64,000 nt of DNA from Ryuthela nishihirai (taxonomy: Eukaryota > Arthropoda > Arachnida > Araneae > Heptathelidae): positions 28,434,707-28,498,706 of the forward strand of contig JAWZYU010000025.1 of NCBI GenBank assembly GCA_038380435.1. Direction: 5' to 3'. The notes under the pieces were generated by a model, which did not search any database, was not told where the DNA came from, and saw only the letters and a list, made by a program, of their open reading frames with translations. The stretch's first letter is position 1. Each line of letters begins with the position of its first letter. This document shows positions 43,634-53,701 of the stretch, piece by piece. The translations under genes were made by a program, and so were the position numbers.

Positions 43634-44779
43634 TCTTCCTTACCACTATCTTACGTAATATAATTGTTCGATTCATTTCTTATTTTATAATCTGAGAGTT
43701 ATTTTTGGCAAGCATTGTATACACATTCAACAATTTATAAATTATAATATGTACATCGATCTGATCGATTTCCATTATTGTTTACAAATACCTACTACAG
43801 AATTTGATAAAAACATCGCACTAGCCTACGCTCTTGCGAAAGAATGAGAGCGAAAGAATGAGTTGCGAAAGAATGAGTAGCTTTGCAATTTGATTCTTCT
43901 TGCTGCAAGCTTTGCCACTCAATCAAGGTTTGCCGTTTTCTTTTTGATCCCGATTTCCAAAATCGTCTCAAACGCTTCATCACACGGCAACGCGGATCGC
44001 AGACACTAGCGGAGTGATTAGCTGCCATAGCAACTTGGATCTCCATCTTCTTTAAACTCTGTCGCTGAGGCTTATTTTTGCTCCCGTATCGCTTCAAGGA
44101 GATGCTGGCTACCTTATATCTCAGATAAATACTTAAAGGCTTTCATTTTAGGAAAGTCAGAATCTGTCTTTTAGGACGTCAGAATGCTTTCAGCCCCGAT
44201 AAAAATATTACATTTTCTGAGAAAAAAATATATATATTAAAAAAAGAAGCGTAAACGATGTTAATCTGTCATCAAAAGTATTAAAAAGGCTTGCTATTGA
44301 ACTTATAAGGGGTCTCCATTTCTTTGCCTTTAATTACAGATAGGTTTTAGACGTCTAAGTTTCTCAAATTGAACTTCTTCTGAGTGAAGGCCGCACACAT
44401 GACCAAGAGGCCATAAACGGCAGAAATGAAGCAAAAGATTTCTTCATTTCTCGTAGAAGTCTTTTCAACCAATGAGCTTTGAACACTAACAAATTTAGTT
44501 ACCATAGCAACAGCATTACACGCGTTTTCAATTAACTATTGAGGATGCACAAAAATAACGGAAGTTTGGAAAACCACATTTAAAGATCGCATCTTCTAAA
44601 AAATTGCACAAGCCTGAAAATGGCAAGAAATGATATTAAAAAAAAATATCTCCAGATCTTCATTTTCAATAATATTTATCGAATGTCAATAATCCAAAAA
44701 ACCGAACACGTTTTTTCACCACTATATTTAAACAAAGAAATTTTTTCAGTAATCGCTTTGATATTAAAAAAAATATTCC
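43634..44779. other. Unassigned sequence, possible regulatory DNA
   Basis: About 1.1 kb without recognised elements. The minus ORF at 43795-44097 (100 codons) has no known domain and includes a small gcgaaagaatga triplication. An X-box match lies at 44498, with CCAAT at 44469. Confidence 0.4.
44498..44511. promoter_or_regulatory. RFX X-box-like motif
   Basis: gttaccatagcaac fits GTHNYYATRRNAAC. A related but imperfect gctgccatagcaac lies at 44021. Confidence 0.4.
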
Positions 44780-45010
44780 TCCTCAAGCAGCTGCTTGCCA
44801 TAGAGGTGTGACAGCGGTCTGTCAGTGTAATAAGCTATAGAGATTTGTGAGGAAGGCGAGACCTCAGCAGAAAGACAACACCAAAAACGAAACAACCACA
44901 CCTTGAAACAATTTTGCTGACAAAATGAGTTCCGCCGACAGCGGGATTCGAACCCATACTTCTCCCAGTTGCATGCTGGGTATTCAAATACTAAACTATT
45001 AACGGTTTCT
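44780..45010 (-). mobile_element. SINE-B copy
   Basis: Minus-oriented SINE-B. 3' part: cctcaagcagctgcttgcca. Body: 'aaggcgagacctcagcagaa'. tRNA-like end: gcgggattcgaacccat (inverse of a B box) down to 'gcatgctgggtattc'. It differs from SINE-A throughout. Confidence 0.75.
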
Positions 45011-45124
45011 TCATTCTGTCAGCGAATTGTGATTTTAAATCTTTCTAGCTTTTTTTGCCCGCCATCTACGATCGGGAACGGCAACCTTTAAATATCGTCT
45101 CAGAATTAGCTGTAAATTGCAATT

Positions 45125-45275
45125 GGTTCATAGATGGCGCCACGAGTGACAAGATCTGGAATTTAGTGGTGAGAATACCCAGCATATAACTGGAATACAT
45201 GGGTTTGAGTTCCACTCACGGCAAAACTAATTTTCTCAGCAAAACTATTTCTTGTGTTCTATGTTAATAGGTTGG
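45125..45275 (+). mobile_element. SINE-B-like tRNA-related fragment
   Basis: 'agtggtgagaatacccagca' (A-box-like) and catgggtttgagttcc (B-box-like), with the leader 'atagatggcgccacgagtga' shared with 7803. It ends where a SINE-A begins. Confidence 0.5.
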
Positions 45276-45570
45276 TTTTTTTTTACCTCTGAGCAGCACT
45301 TTTTTGCACACCACGGGCTAAATGGCCAAGTTACATGGACCCCGAAGGCTCAGAGAAGGTTGGGGGAGGGACCCACTGGAACGGCTGTTGGGAGACAGAT
45401 GGTAGCCTCCCATCAAGGCCATCCAGCGTGTTCTTTAACGTGCACAGGGTATGGCTCTCCCGCACACGGGGCCACGGCTTAACGTCCCATCCAACGGACG
45501 GGAGCCTTTCCAGGCCCATAGGTGTCCCCTACTGACCGTGGGCAGGGCGGGGAATTTTGCGGAGATAAAC
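45276..45570 (-). mobile_element. SINE-A, 5'-truncated
   Basis: Minus copy with a T-rich modified tail (ggttggttttttttt), ending at 'gcggagataaa'. The next bases (ccgggttcgaatcc) belong to a SINE-B-like head. Confidence 0.87.
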
Positions 45571-45689
45571 CGGGTTCGAATCCAGATCCCTTTGATCAGT
45601 AACAGTTGTTATTCAAATCATAATTAACTATTTAGGATGAAATGTTCTGACTATTACGCAGAGCTGGCTTAAGACAATAAAAAAAATAT

Positions 45690-45862
45690 AAAAATACCCC
45701 CTCAAGCAGCTGCTTGCCATAGAGGTCTCACATGAACTTGCCAGTTTAATACGAGGAAGGCGAGACCTCAGCAAAAAGGCAACAGAAACATCAATGACTT
45801 ACCAGGGATTCGAACACAGAGCCCTTTGATCAATAGCCAAGCATGCTAACCACTCGTGAGTT
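45690..45862 (-). mobile_element. SINE-B copy
   Basis: Minus SINE-B: ccctcaagcagctgcttgcc, 'aggcgagacctcagcaaaaa', then 'gggattcgaacacagagccc' and 'catgctaaccactc', the inverse of a tRNA-like head. A fragment of the same 3' end occurs inside the MITE composite at 52722-52757. Confidence 0.78.
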
Positions 45863-45925
45863 ATGAAAATTATTAAATTTTTATTGTCTCAAGCAATTTT
45901 TTTTGTGTATGTGTCCCAGACATAT

Positions 45926-46313
45926 TGGGGCGGGGGTGGCTCAGTCGGTAGCGCGCCAGGCTCGTAATCTGTAGTTTCCAGGTTCGAGTCCCAGCTGGGT
46001 CAGCGTTGAGATTTATCTCCGCAAAATTCCCAGCCCTGCCCACGGTCAGTAGGGGCCACCGATGGGCTTGGAAAGGCCACCATCCGTCGGATGGGACGTT
46101 AAGCCGTGGCCCCGTGTGCGGGAGAGCCATACCCTGTGCACGTTAAAGAACACACTGGATGGCCTTTACGGGAGGCTACCATCTGTCTCCCAACAGCTGT
46201 TCCAGTGGGTCTCCTCCCCAACCTTCTCTGAGCCTTCGGGGTCCATGTGACCTGGCCATTTAGCCCATGGTGTGCAAAAAAGTGCCGCTCAGAGGTAAAA
46301 CAACCCAACCCAA
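45926..46313 (+). mobile_element. SINE-A, full length
   Basis: Plus copy; TSD cccagacatatt at about 45914-45925 and 46314-46325; three AACCC tail units. Confidence 0.95.
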
Positions 46314-46325
46314 CCCAGACATATT

Positions 46326-46632
46326 TCTTTTGTTAGAAAAGTGTTTCTTTACTTATTCCGATATTTTCGACTGACAATGCCAAGGAAATAAATTATAAAT
46401 TACGAAATCGAATTTAATGAAAAATTTCAATATGGGCATTTTTTTTATTAATCCAATATAATTTCTTCGCATTTTATGCTTGCAAAATCATCAGACCTCA
46501 CTTCGAGATCATTGCATTGCTATTAACGTCTAATGACGACGAGAAATCACAGCAGTCTGAAATGACGTCGTTTCGAAAAGAATTACAAACTATCTTGACA
46601 GCTTAAACATTTACAACTATTTAATTTGTTAA
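46326..46632. other. Unassigned sequence
   Basis: AT-rich; nothing recognised. Confidence 0.45.
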
Positions 46633-46960
46633 TAGCCAGGTCACAAGGACCCCAAGAGTTCAGAGCAGGTTGTGATAGCTAATAGAACAACTGTTAAGAA
46701 ACTGATAGATGTCTCCTCTCATGACTATCCAAGCTTGTTCGTTAACGAGCACAGAATATGGCTCTCCTGCATACGGGGCTACGGCTTAACGTCCCATCCG
46801 ACGGACGGCAGCCTTTCCAAGCCCATCGGTGTCCCCTTCTGACTGTGGGCAGGGCGGAGAGTTTTGTGGAGATAAATCTCAAAGCTGGCCCGGCTGAGAG
46901 TCGAAACTGGGAACTGCAGATTACTAGCCTGGGATGCTATCGACTGACCCCCCCCCCCGC
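46633..46960 (-). mobile_element. SINE-A, old, tail lost
   Basis: Diverged minus copy from agccaggtcacaagg to a C-run after 'tatcgactga'. Confidence 0.8.
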
Positions 46961-47097
46961 GTTTAGGAAGGCTCATCGATCAGATAAACCCTCTAAAATA
47001 TATAAATGATTTCTCACAGTTCAGTTGTTTCGTTTTGGAAAATAAAAACTGCATTTTGCGTCGATCAAACAATATACTCACCGTCGAAAGTTCGTGG

Positions 47098-47826
47098 GTT
47101 GGATTGTTCTACCTCTGAGCGGCACTTTTTTTGCACACCATGTGCTAATGTCCAGGTCACAAGGACCCCGAAGACTCAGAGAAGGTTGGGGGAGGGGTTG
47201 TTGGGTTGGGTTGTTTTACCTCTGAGCGGCACTTTTTTTGCACACCATGTGCTAAAGTCCAGGTCACAAGGACCCCGAAGGCTAAGAGAAGGGGACCCAC
47301 TGGAACAGCTGTTGGGAGACAGATGGTAGCCTCCCGTCAAGGCCATCCAGCGTGTTCTTTAACGTGCACAGGGTGTGGCTCTCCCACACACGGGGCCACG
47401 GCTTAACGTCCCTTCCGACGGACGGCGGCCTTTCCAAGCCCATCGGTTGGGTTGGGTTGATTTACCTCTGAGCGGCACTTTTTTGCACACAATGGGCTAA
47501 ATGGCCAGGTCACATGGACCCCGAAGGCTCAGAGAAGGTTGGGAGAGGGGACCCACTGGAACAGCTGTTGGGAGACAGATGGTAGCCTCCTGTCAAGGCC
47601 ATCCAGCGTATTCTTTAACGTGCACAGGGTATGGCTCTCCCACACACGGGGCCACGGCTTAACGTCCCATCCGACGGACGGCGGCCTTTCCAAGCCCATC
47701 GGTGTCCCCTACTGACCGTGGGCAGGGCGGGGAAATTTGCGGATATAAATCTCAACGCTGACCCAGCTTGGACTCGAAACTGGGAATGCAAATTATGATC
47801 TTGGCGTGCTAAGGACTGAGTCGCCC
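47098..47826 (-). mobile_element. SINE-A trimer with two different junctions in one TSD
   Basis: Unit 1 (47098-47204) is cut at gttgggggagggg. Unit 2 (47205-47449) is cut at 'aagcccatcgg' and has an internal deletion. Unit 3 (47450-47826) reaches a degraded head. A single perfect 14-bp TSD (tcgaaagttcgtgg at 47084-47097 and 47827-47840) encloses all three. Units 1 and 2 share the variant 'ccatgtgctaa', so they come from related templates. Unit 3 does not have it. Confidence 0.92.
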
Positions 47827-47840
47827 TCGAAAGTTCGTGG

Positions 47841-48665
47841 AATATGTGCTGCTCCAAAAAGAGTCATTCAATATAATCACTGATGATAAAATGCCTTCAT
47901 TTCATCAAGACAGTTACTGCAACTCCATTATGTAATTTATGAATCAACCGTTGCCTCTAATGATGCCGAGTAATCAAAGCAGTCTGAATTGACGTCGTTT
48001 CGAAAAACAGAAGATAAAAAAAAACCACGACCTTTCTCCGGAAGTCTGCTGGTAACAGCGGTAATGTAACTTAACACCCCTCGCGGTTGCCCACAATCCA
48101 AACCGATGCGACACAAAAAACACAACGTAAACATCTGGTGATAGCTTTTCGAGTTCCTGTCAGTACGGCTACTGTGTCTAGGACAACTTCTACGTGTGTC
48201 GGCAGACTTGAGTAGAGAGAGGACGTCAACTAAAACCTTTTCAATCGCGGCTTATGTCAGTTGCAGCTCATTAAAATTTTCTCTTCCCGAGTATTTTTTT
48301 TAACCCCCCCCCCCCAACACCGAAATTGCTTTTTGATTTTTGATGCAACGTTCACGAAAGGTGGTCATTTCACGTGAACGAAATTCTGGAGATGGTAAAA
48401 AAAAAAGAATTCATAAATAAAAATAAAAAAGCAGGATGTGATTTTTTTTTCTTCTGAAGTCTTATTTCCTCTTTTTACTCCCAATGTAAACACAGATGCA
48501 AGTATTTTAATTTAGAAGCTGCTTGCGTCATATCCGGTAAGTCGAAGGAATAGCCAAGTATATCATATACGGATATCATATGTGGAAAGGGGAGGATTAA
48601 CATAATGGTCCACCTAGCCAAGGCCGGTGATGACACATCCTCAAGCATGGCCTGGCTTTTAAGGA
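47841..48665. other. Unassigned sequence
   Basis: No element recognised; contains a C-run near 48305. Confidence 0.45.
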
Positions 48666-49225
48666 GGGTTGGGTTGTTTTACCTCTGACCGGCACTTTTT
48701 TTGCACACCATGGGTTAAATGGCCAGGTCATGAGGATCCCGAAGGCTCAGAGAAGGTTGGAAGAGGGGACCTACTGGAACAGCTGTTGGGAGACAGATGG
48801 TAGCCTCCCGTCAAGGCCATCCAGCGTCTTCTTTAACGTGCACAGGGTATGGCTCTCCCACACACGGTGCCACGGCTTACCTCTGAGCGGTTGGTTGTTT
48901 TACCTCTGAGCGGTACTTTTTTGCCCACCATGGGCTAAATGTCCATGGTGGGCAAAAAGTCTTCTGGGATCTTGTGACCTGGCCATTGGTGGCCAGGTCA
49001 CAAGATCCCCGAAGGCTCAGAGAAGGTTGGTTTACATCATATACGCAGTTTTACATCATATACGACGGATGGCAGACTTTCCACGCGATCATCGGTGTAC
49101 CCTACTGACCGAAGGTAGGGATTTAGTTCAGATAAATCTCAACGTTGGATCAAATTCAACAGCGGGAATCGGAACCGGAAACTGCAGATTATAAACCTGG
49201 CGCGCTATGGACTGACCAACTACCG
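48666..49225 (-). mobile_element. SINE-A copies with foldback rearrangement
   Basis: Unit 48666-48892 ends in the body and is followed by a second tail piece (48893 to about 48943). Two small hairpins follow (48930-48965 and about 48975-49005), each pairing SINE sequence with its inverse. A diverged body and head (about 49065-49225) complete the locus. Two direct 'ttacatcatatacg' repeats separate the parts. Confidence 0.75.
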
Positions 49226-49325
49226 ACTCCTTTTTCAGATGTGAATTGCCAATTTTAACAGAGAAATTTTTCATTGTTTAAAGAAGATTTGACTAGGAAG
49301 TCAGCATTTTTATTTCCCTGAACAG

Positions 49326-49755
49326 GGGGTGGGGGTTGCTCAGTCGGTAGCGCGCCAGGCTAGTGATCTGTAGTTCCCAGGTTCGAGTCCCAGCTGGGTC
49401 AGCGTTGAGATTTATCTCCGCAAAATTCCCCGCCCTGCCCACGGTCAGTAGGGGACACCGATGGGCTTGGAAAGACCGTCGTCCGTCGGATGGGACGTTA
49501 AGCCGTGGATCGTGTGCGGGAGAGCCATACCCTGTGCACGTTAAAGAACACGCTGGATGGATGGTCTTGACGGGAGGCTACCATCTGTCTCTGACCTTTC
49601 TCTGAACGGAGGCTACCATCTGTCTCAACCTTCTTTGACGGGAGGCTACCATCTGTCCCCAACCTTCTCTGAGCCTTCGGGGTCCATGTGACCTGGCCAT
49701 TTAGCCAATGGTGTGCAAAAAAGTGCCGCTCAGAGGTAAAACAACCCAACCCAAA
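49326..49755 (+). mobile_element. SINE-A, full length with internal triplication
   Basis: Plus copy; TSD ttccctgaacag at 49314-49325 and 49756-49767. The block 'ggaggctaccatctgtctc' occurs three times (49572-49655), lengthening the element. Confidence 0.92.
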
Positions 49756-49858
49756 TTCCCTGAACAGGTACATGTCCAGAGATCAGCCGTGTACAACGAA
49801 TTCTTTTTTATTTTCCGATTTATTATCATTGTATATATACAGTATATATCTCTGTTAT

Positions 49859-50160
49859 CTCCGCAAAAATTCCCCGCCCTGCCCACGGTCAGTAGGGGAC
49901 ACCGATGGGCTTGGAAAGGCCGCCGTCCGTCGGATGGGACGTTAAGCCGTGGCGCCGTGTGCGGGAGAGCCATACCCTGTGCACGTTAAAGAACACGCTG
50001 GAGGGCCTTGACGGGAGGCTACCATCTGTCTCCCAACAGCTGTTCCAGTGGGTCCCCTCCCCCAACCTTCTCTGAGCCTTCGGGGTCCTTGTGACCTGGC
50101 CATTTAGCCCATGGTGTGCAAAAAAAGTGCCGCTCAGATAAAACAACCCAACAACCCAAC
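49859..50160 (+). mobile_element. SINE-A, 5'-truncated, with TSD
   Basis: Starts at ctccgcaaaaattcccc; TSD tctctgttat at 49849-49858 and 50161-50170. Confidence 0.92.
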
Positions 50161-50407
50161 TCTCTGTTATACGTGCATTTTCAGAAGTGTCTTAGATGGG
50201 AACGTTGTTAATTAGTTGCCATTCGTGGCCTAGCTGTGTACTTTTCCAGATGCTTGCGGAAGTGAGCAAATGTTTTATGACACCTTCATGTCGCTCGACC
50301 GGATGGGTTAGGATGTGAATCATCGAGACAGGAGATGCAGAAAAAGAGGGCTTGATGAATTGATAGGACGTCAGGTTTTTCAGTGCGTTGTGACGCAGCT
50401 CTTTCTC

Positions 50408-50455
50408 GGGTTGGGTTGTTTTACCTCTGAGCGGCATTTTTTTTTTTCACACCGT
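50408..50455 (-). mobile_element. SINE-A tail scrap
   Basis: Only 48 bp of minus tail (gggttgggttgttttacctc to ttttcacaccgta), directly abutting a full plus copy. Confidence 0.75.
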
Positions 50456-50840
50456 AGGGCGGGGGTGGCTCAGTCGGTAGCGCGCCAGGCTCGTAACCTG
50501 TAGTTCCCAGGTTCGAGTCCCAGCTGGGTCAGCGTTGAGATTTATCTCCGCAAAATTTCCCCGCCCTGCCCACGGTCAGTAGGGAACACCGATGGGCTTG
50601 GAAAGGCCGCCGTTCATCGGATGCGACGTTAAACCGTGGCTCCGTGTGCGGAAGAGCCATACCCTGTGCACGTTAAAGAACACGCTGGATGGCCTTGACG
50701 GGAGGCTACCATCTGTCTCCCAACAGCTGTTCCAGTGGGTCCCCTCCCCCAACCTTCTCTGAGCCTTCCGGGTTCATGTGACCTGGCCATTTAGCCCATG
50801 GTGTGCAAAAATGTGCCGCTAAAAGGTAAAGCAATCCAAT
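50456..50840 (+). mobile_element. SINE-A, full length
   Basis: Plus copy with consensus A and B boxes and tail ggtaaagcaatccaa. It is flanked on both sides by inverted SINE-A pieces, so long foldbacks are possible. Confidence 0.92.
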
Positions 50841-50999
50841 TTTTGCACACCATGGGCTAAATGGCCAGGTCACAAGGACCCCGAAGGCTCAGAGAAGGTT
50901 GGGGGGAGGGGACCCACTTGAACAGCTGTTGGGAGACAGATGGTAGCCTCCCGTCAAGGCCATCCAGTGTGTTCTTTAACGTTGGGTTGTTTTACCTCT
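50841..50999 (-). mobile_element. SINE-A 3' piece with start of another unit
   Basis: Minus piece from ttttgcacaccatggg to ctttaacgt, joined to a second tail (tgggttgttttacctctt), the same junction as in the multimers. Confidence 0.8.
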
Positions 51000-51011
51000 T
51001 TACAACGAATC

Positions 51012-51492
51012 TCGTGTCACTGACACGAAGGTTGCCAGATCACTAATTTCTAAAAAAAATCGTTGCCAGATATTTTTTCTGAATTCTGTAATCAACCATA
51101 GTGTTCGGATGTGACACGAAGGTTGCCAGATCACTAATTTCTAAAAAAAAATCGTTGCCAGATATTTTTTCTGAATTCTGTAATCAACCATAGTGTTCGG
51201 ATGTGACACGAAGGTTGCCAGATCCCTAATTTCTAAAAAAAATCGTTGCCAGATATTTTTTCTGAATTCTGTAATCAACCAAGTGTTCGGATGTGACACG
51301 AAGGTTGCCAGATCACTAATTTCTAAAAAAAAAATCGTTGCCAGATATTTTTTCTGAATTCTGTAATCAACCATAGTGTTCGGATGTGACACGAAGGTTG
51401 CCAGATCACTAATTTCTAAAAAAAATCGTTGCCAGATATTTTTTCTGAATTCTGTAATCAACCATAGTGTTCGGATACTTTTTGAGCGACTG
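51012..51492. repeat. Tandem array of a Tc1-type MITE half (5 copies)
   Basis: Five head-to-tail copies with spacing 91, 92, 90 and 93 bp of the MITE right arm (tgacacgaaggttgccagat to accatagtgttcggat). The last is followed by the terminal sequence actttttgagcgactg and TA. The copies differ mainly in A-run length. A 106-codon minus ORF across the array is a by-product. Confidence 0.9.
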
Positions 51493-51628
51493 TACTGTCA
51501 TCTTCGTAGGGTGCCTTTCAGACTTTGTCAAACTCAGGCATGTCACTAATGTAGATATTAAATAGAGCAGGCCAAAATAATGGATCATTGTGGGACGCGT
51601 GCTCTAAACTTATATATTTTATACGGTT

Positions 51629-51811
51629 AACAATACGCTGGATGGCCTTGACAGAAAGAAAGGTTCCCTCTATTCCTTAACAGCTGTTCAGTGAATATTC
51701 TTCCAATATCCAGTTCTGAGTCATTGAGATTCATTTGGGATGAAGTTGGTTCAGCTGCTTTGGTTCCAAGCTCGTAATGTGCAATCCCCAGGTTCAAGTA
51801 TCCTAACAGCT
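51629..51811 (+). mobile_element. SINE-A fragments, old
   Basis: A 3' fragment ('cgctggatggccttgac' to 'cagctgttcagtg') and, from 51745, an old head ('agctcgtaatgtgcaatccc' then caggttcaag). Confidence 0.65.
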
Positions 51812-51812
51812 G

Positions 51813-52195
51813 TAGGGCGGGGGTAGCTCAATCGGTAGGGCGCCAGGCTCGTAATCTGTAGTTTTCAGGTTCGAGTCCCAGCTGGGCCAGCGTTGACATT
51901 TATCTCCTCAAAATTCTCCGCCCTGCCCACGGTAAGTAGAGGACACCGACGGACTTGGAAAGACCGCCGTCCGTCGATGGAACGTTAAGCTGTGGACCAG
52001 TGCGCGGGAGAGCCATACCCTGTGCAAGTTAAAGAACACGCTGGATGGCCTTGACGGGAGGTTACCATATGTCTCCCAACAGCTGTTCCAGTGGGTTCCC
52101 TCCCCCAACCTTCTCTGAGCCTTCGGGGTCCTTGTGACCTGGCCATTTAGACCATGGTGTGCAAAAAAGTGCCTCTCAGAGGTAAAACCCAACCT
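51813..52195 (+). mobile_element. SINE-A, full length, nested in older SINE-A
   Basis: Plus copy (head 'gggggtagctcaatcgg'); tail shortened to gtaaaacccaacc. Confidence 0.9.
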
Positions 52196-52196
52196 A

Positions 52197-52473
52197 GCCC
52201 CCACTCCGAGTTCGGTGATAAAGGGGCCACCGATGTGCTTGAAAAGGCGGCAGTCCCTCAGATGCGATGTTAAGGCGTGGCGAGTATGCAGGAGAGCCGT
52301 ACTCTATGCCCATTAAAAACACACAGGACGGGATGATTACATATGCCTCCTAACAGCTGTCCAGCAGGTCCGTCTTCCCAAAACCCTTTCTGAGTCTATG
52401 GAGTCCTTGTGACTTGGCCGTTTAGCCCACTGTATGCAGAAAAGTGCCTGTACTTTAAAACAACCGAACCGAC
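52197..52473 (+). mobile_element. SINE-A body and tail, old
   Basis: Continuation of the older copy whose head is at 51745-51811; diverged, ending ttaaaacaaccgaacc. Confidence 0.75.
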
Positions 52474-52489
52474 ACTGCGGATAGTGGTA

Positions 52490-53049
52490 CAGTCGCTCAA
52501 AAAAGTATCCGAACGCTGTGGTTGATTATAGAATTAAGAAAAAATATCTGGCAAAGATTTTTTAGAAATTAGTGATCTGGCAACCTTCGTGTCACGTGAC
52601 ACGAAGGTTGCCAGATCACTAATTTCTAAAAAGATCATTGCCAGATATTTTTTCTTAATTCTGTAATCAACCATAGTGTTCGGATTTTTTTTAATACATA
52701 CAATAATAATAAAAAATAAATACCCCCTCAAGCAGCTGCTTGCCACAGAGGTCCGACAGGTGCGTATGAATATATAATGCAATGAATATGGAGCGTGTGC
52801 AGTTACCGTTCACAGCAAACTGGAGCGGTTGCGGTTAATGTTCATAGCACACTGGATCGTGTGGGTCCACACTCGCAGAAATATTGAGCGTGTGCAGTTG
52901 CTGTACACGCTCCAGATATTTTTCCTGAATTCTGTAATCACGTGACACGAAGGTTGCCAGATCACTAATTTCTAAAAAAAATCTTTGCCAGATATTTTTT
53001 CTTAAATCTGCAATCAACCACAGTGTTCGGATACTTTTTTCAGCGACTG
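52490..53049. mobile_element. Composite Tc1-type MITE (copy 3)
   Basis: TA-flanked (52488-52489 and 53050-53051). A complete palindromic left arm (to about 52692), a core with 'gagcggttgcggttaatg' and the gtgtgcag/gtacacgctc hairpin, then a right arm ending gcgactg. A 3' scrap of SINE-B (ccctcaagcagctgcttgcc) is embedded at 52722-52757. Full three-part structure, shortest core. Confidence 0.85.
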
Positions 53050-53052
53050 TAC

Positions 53053-53700
53053 AAGAGGGAATAGAAATTTCTAGAAACAGTCGGCGACAGTGACAATTTC
53101 AACTGAAAATAAAACAGTTGCTTCAATGTGAATGACAGTTTAGCTTAAATACTTTAATGTTTATCCCCAAATAAGCGGACCAATAATTGAACAATAACCT
53201 CTCTGTAATTAGCAATCATTTCTCTTTTTCCAATTGTATGTTTCGCCAATCGTTTCACTTTCTTTAACTTTCTTACTGTATCGAGCTGCGACTGTCATGA
53301 GGTGAGGTTTGCAGAAAATAAATTACTATCTAAACTTCTTATAACAAGAAGACTGCGAAACAGAATAAGAGAAAAAGACTTGTAACCTGTGACGGCTATT
53401 TGACCATCCAGACGCTCAGACGGTATTCAGGGAAAGACTGTTGTAAAGGATAAGCGTATCTATGGCAACCAGACAGTACAGCTTAGTCGCTTAAATGAAA
53501 CGGATTGAAGGACGACAAGTGAGAATAGAATAGCAAAGAAAAACGAAAAAAAAACAAAATAAATTGAGCACTAGGGAGCTTTACGGCGAAAAGGAACTTG
53601 AGATATTTTGAATATTTTCTTTATATAGTGGAAGAGGTATAAAAAAAAACTTAAACGGTTAAATAAAGAAGTAAAAATGACACTAATTAGAGAGCAGTTT
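53053..53700. other. Unassigned sequence
   Basis: Unique-looking DNA; X-box match at 53456. Confidence 0.4.
53456..53469. promoter_or_regulatory. RFX X-box-like motif
   Basis: gtatctatggcaac fits GTHNYYATRRNAAC. Sequence match only. Confidence 0.35.
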
Positions 53701-53701
53701 G

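Noticed and set aside
51141..51461. 106-codon minus ORF with repeated MVDYRIQKKYLATIFF
   Set aside because: Product of the tandem MITE arm; no independent evidence of coding.
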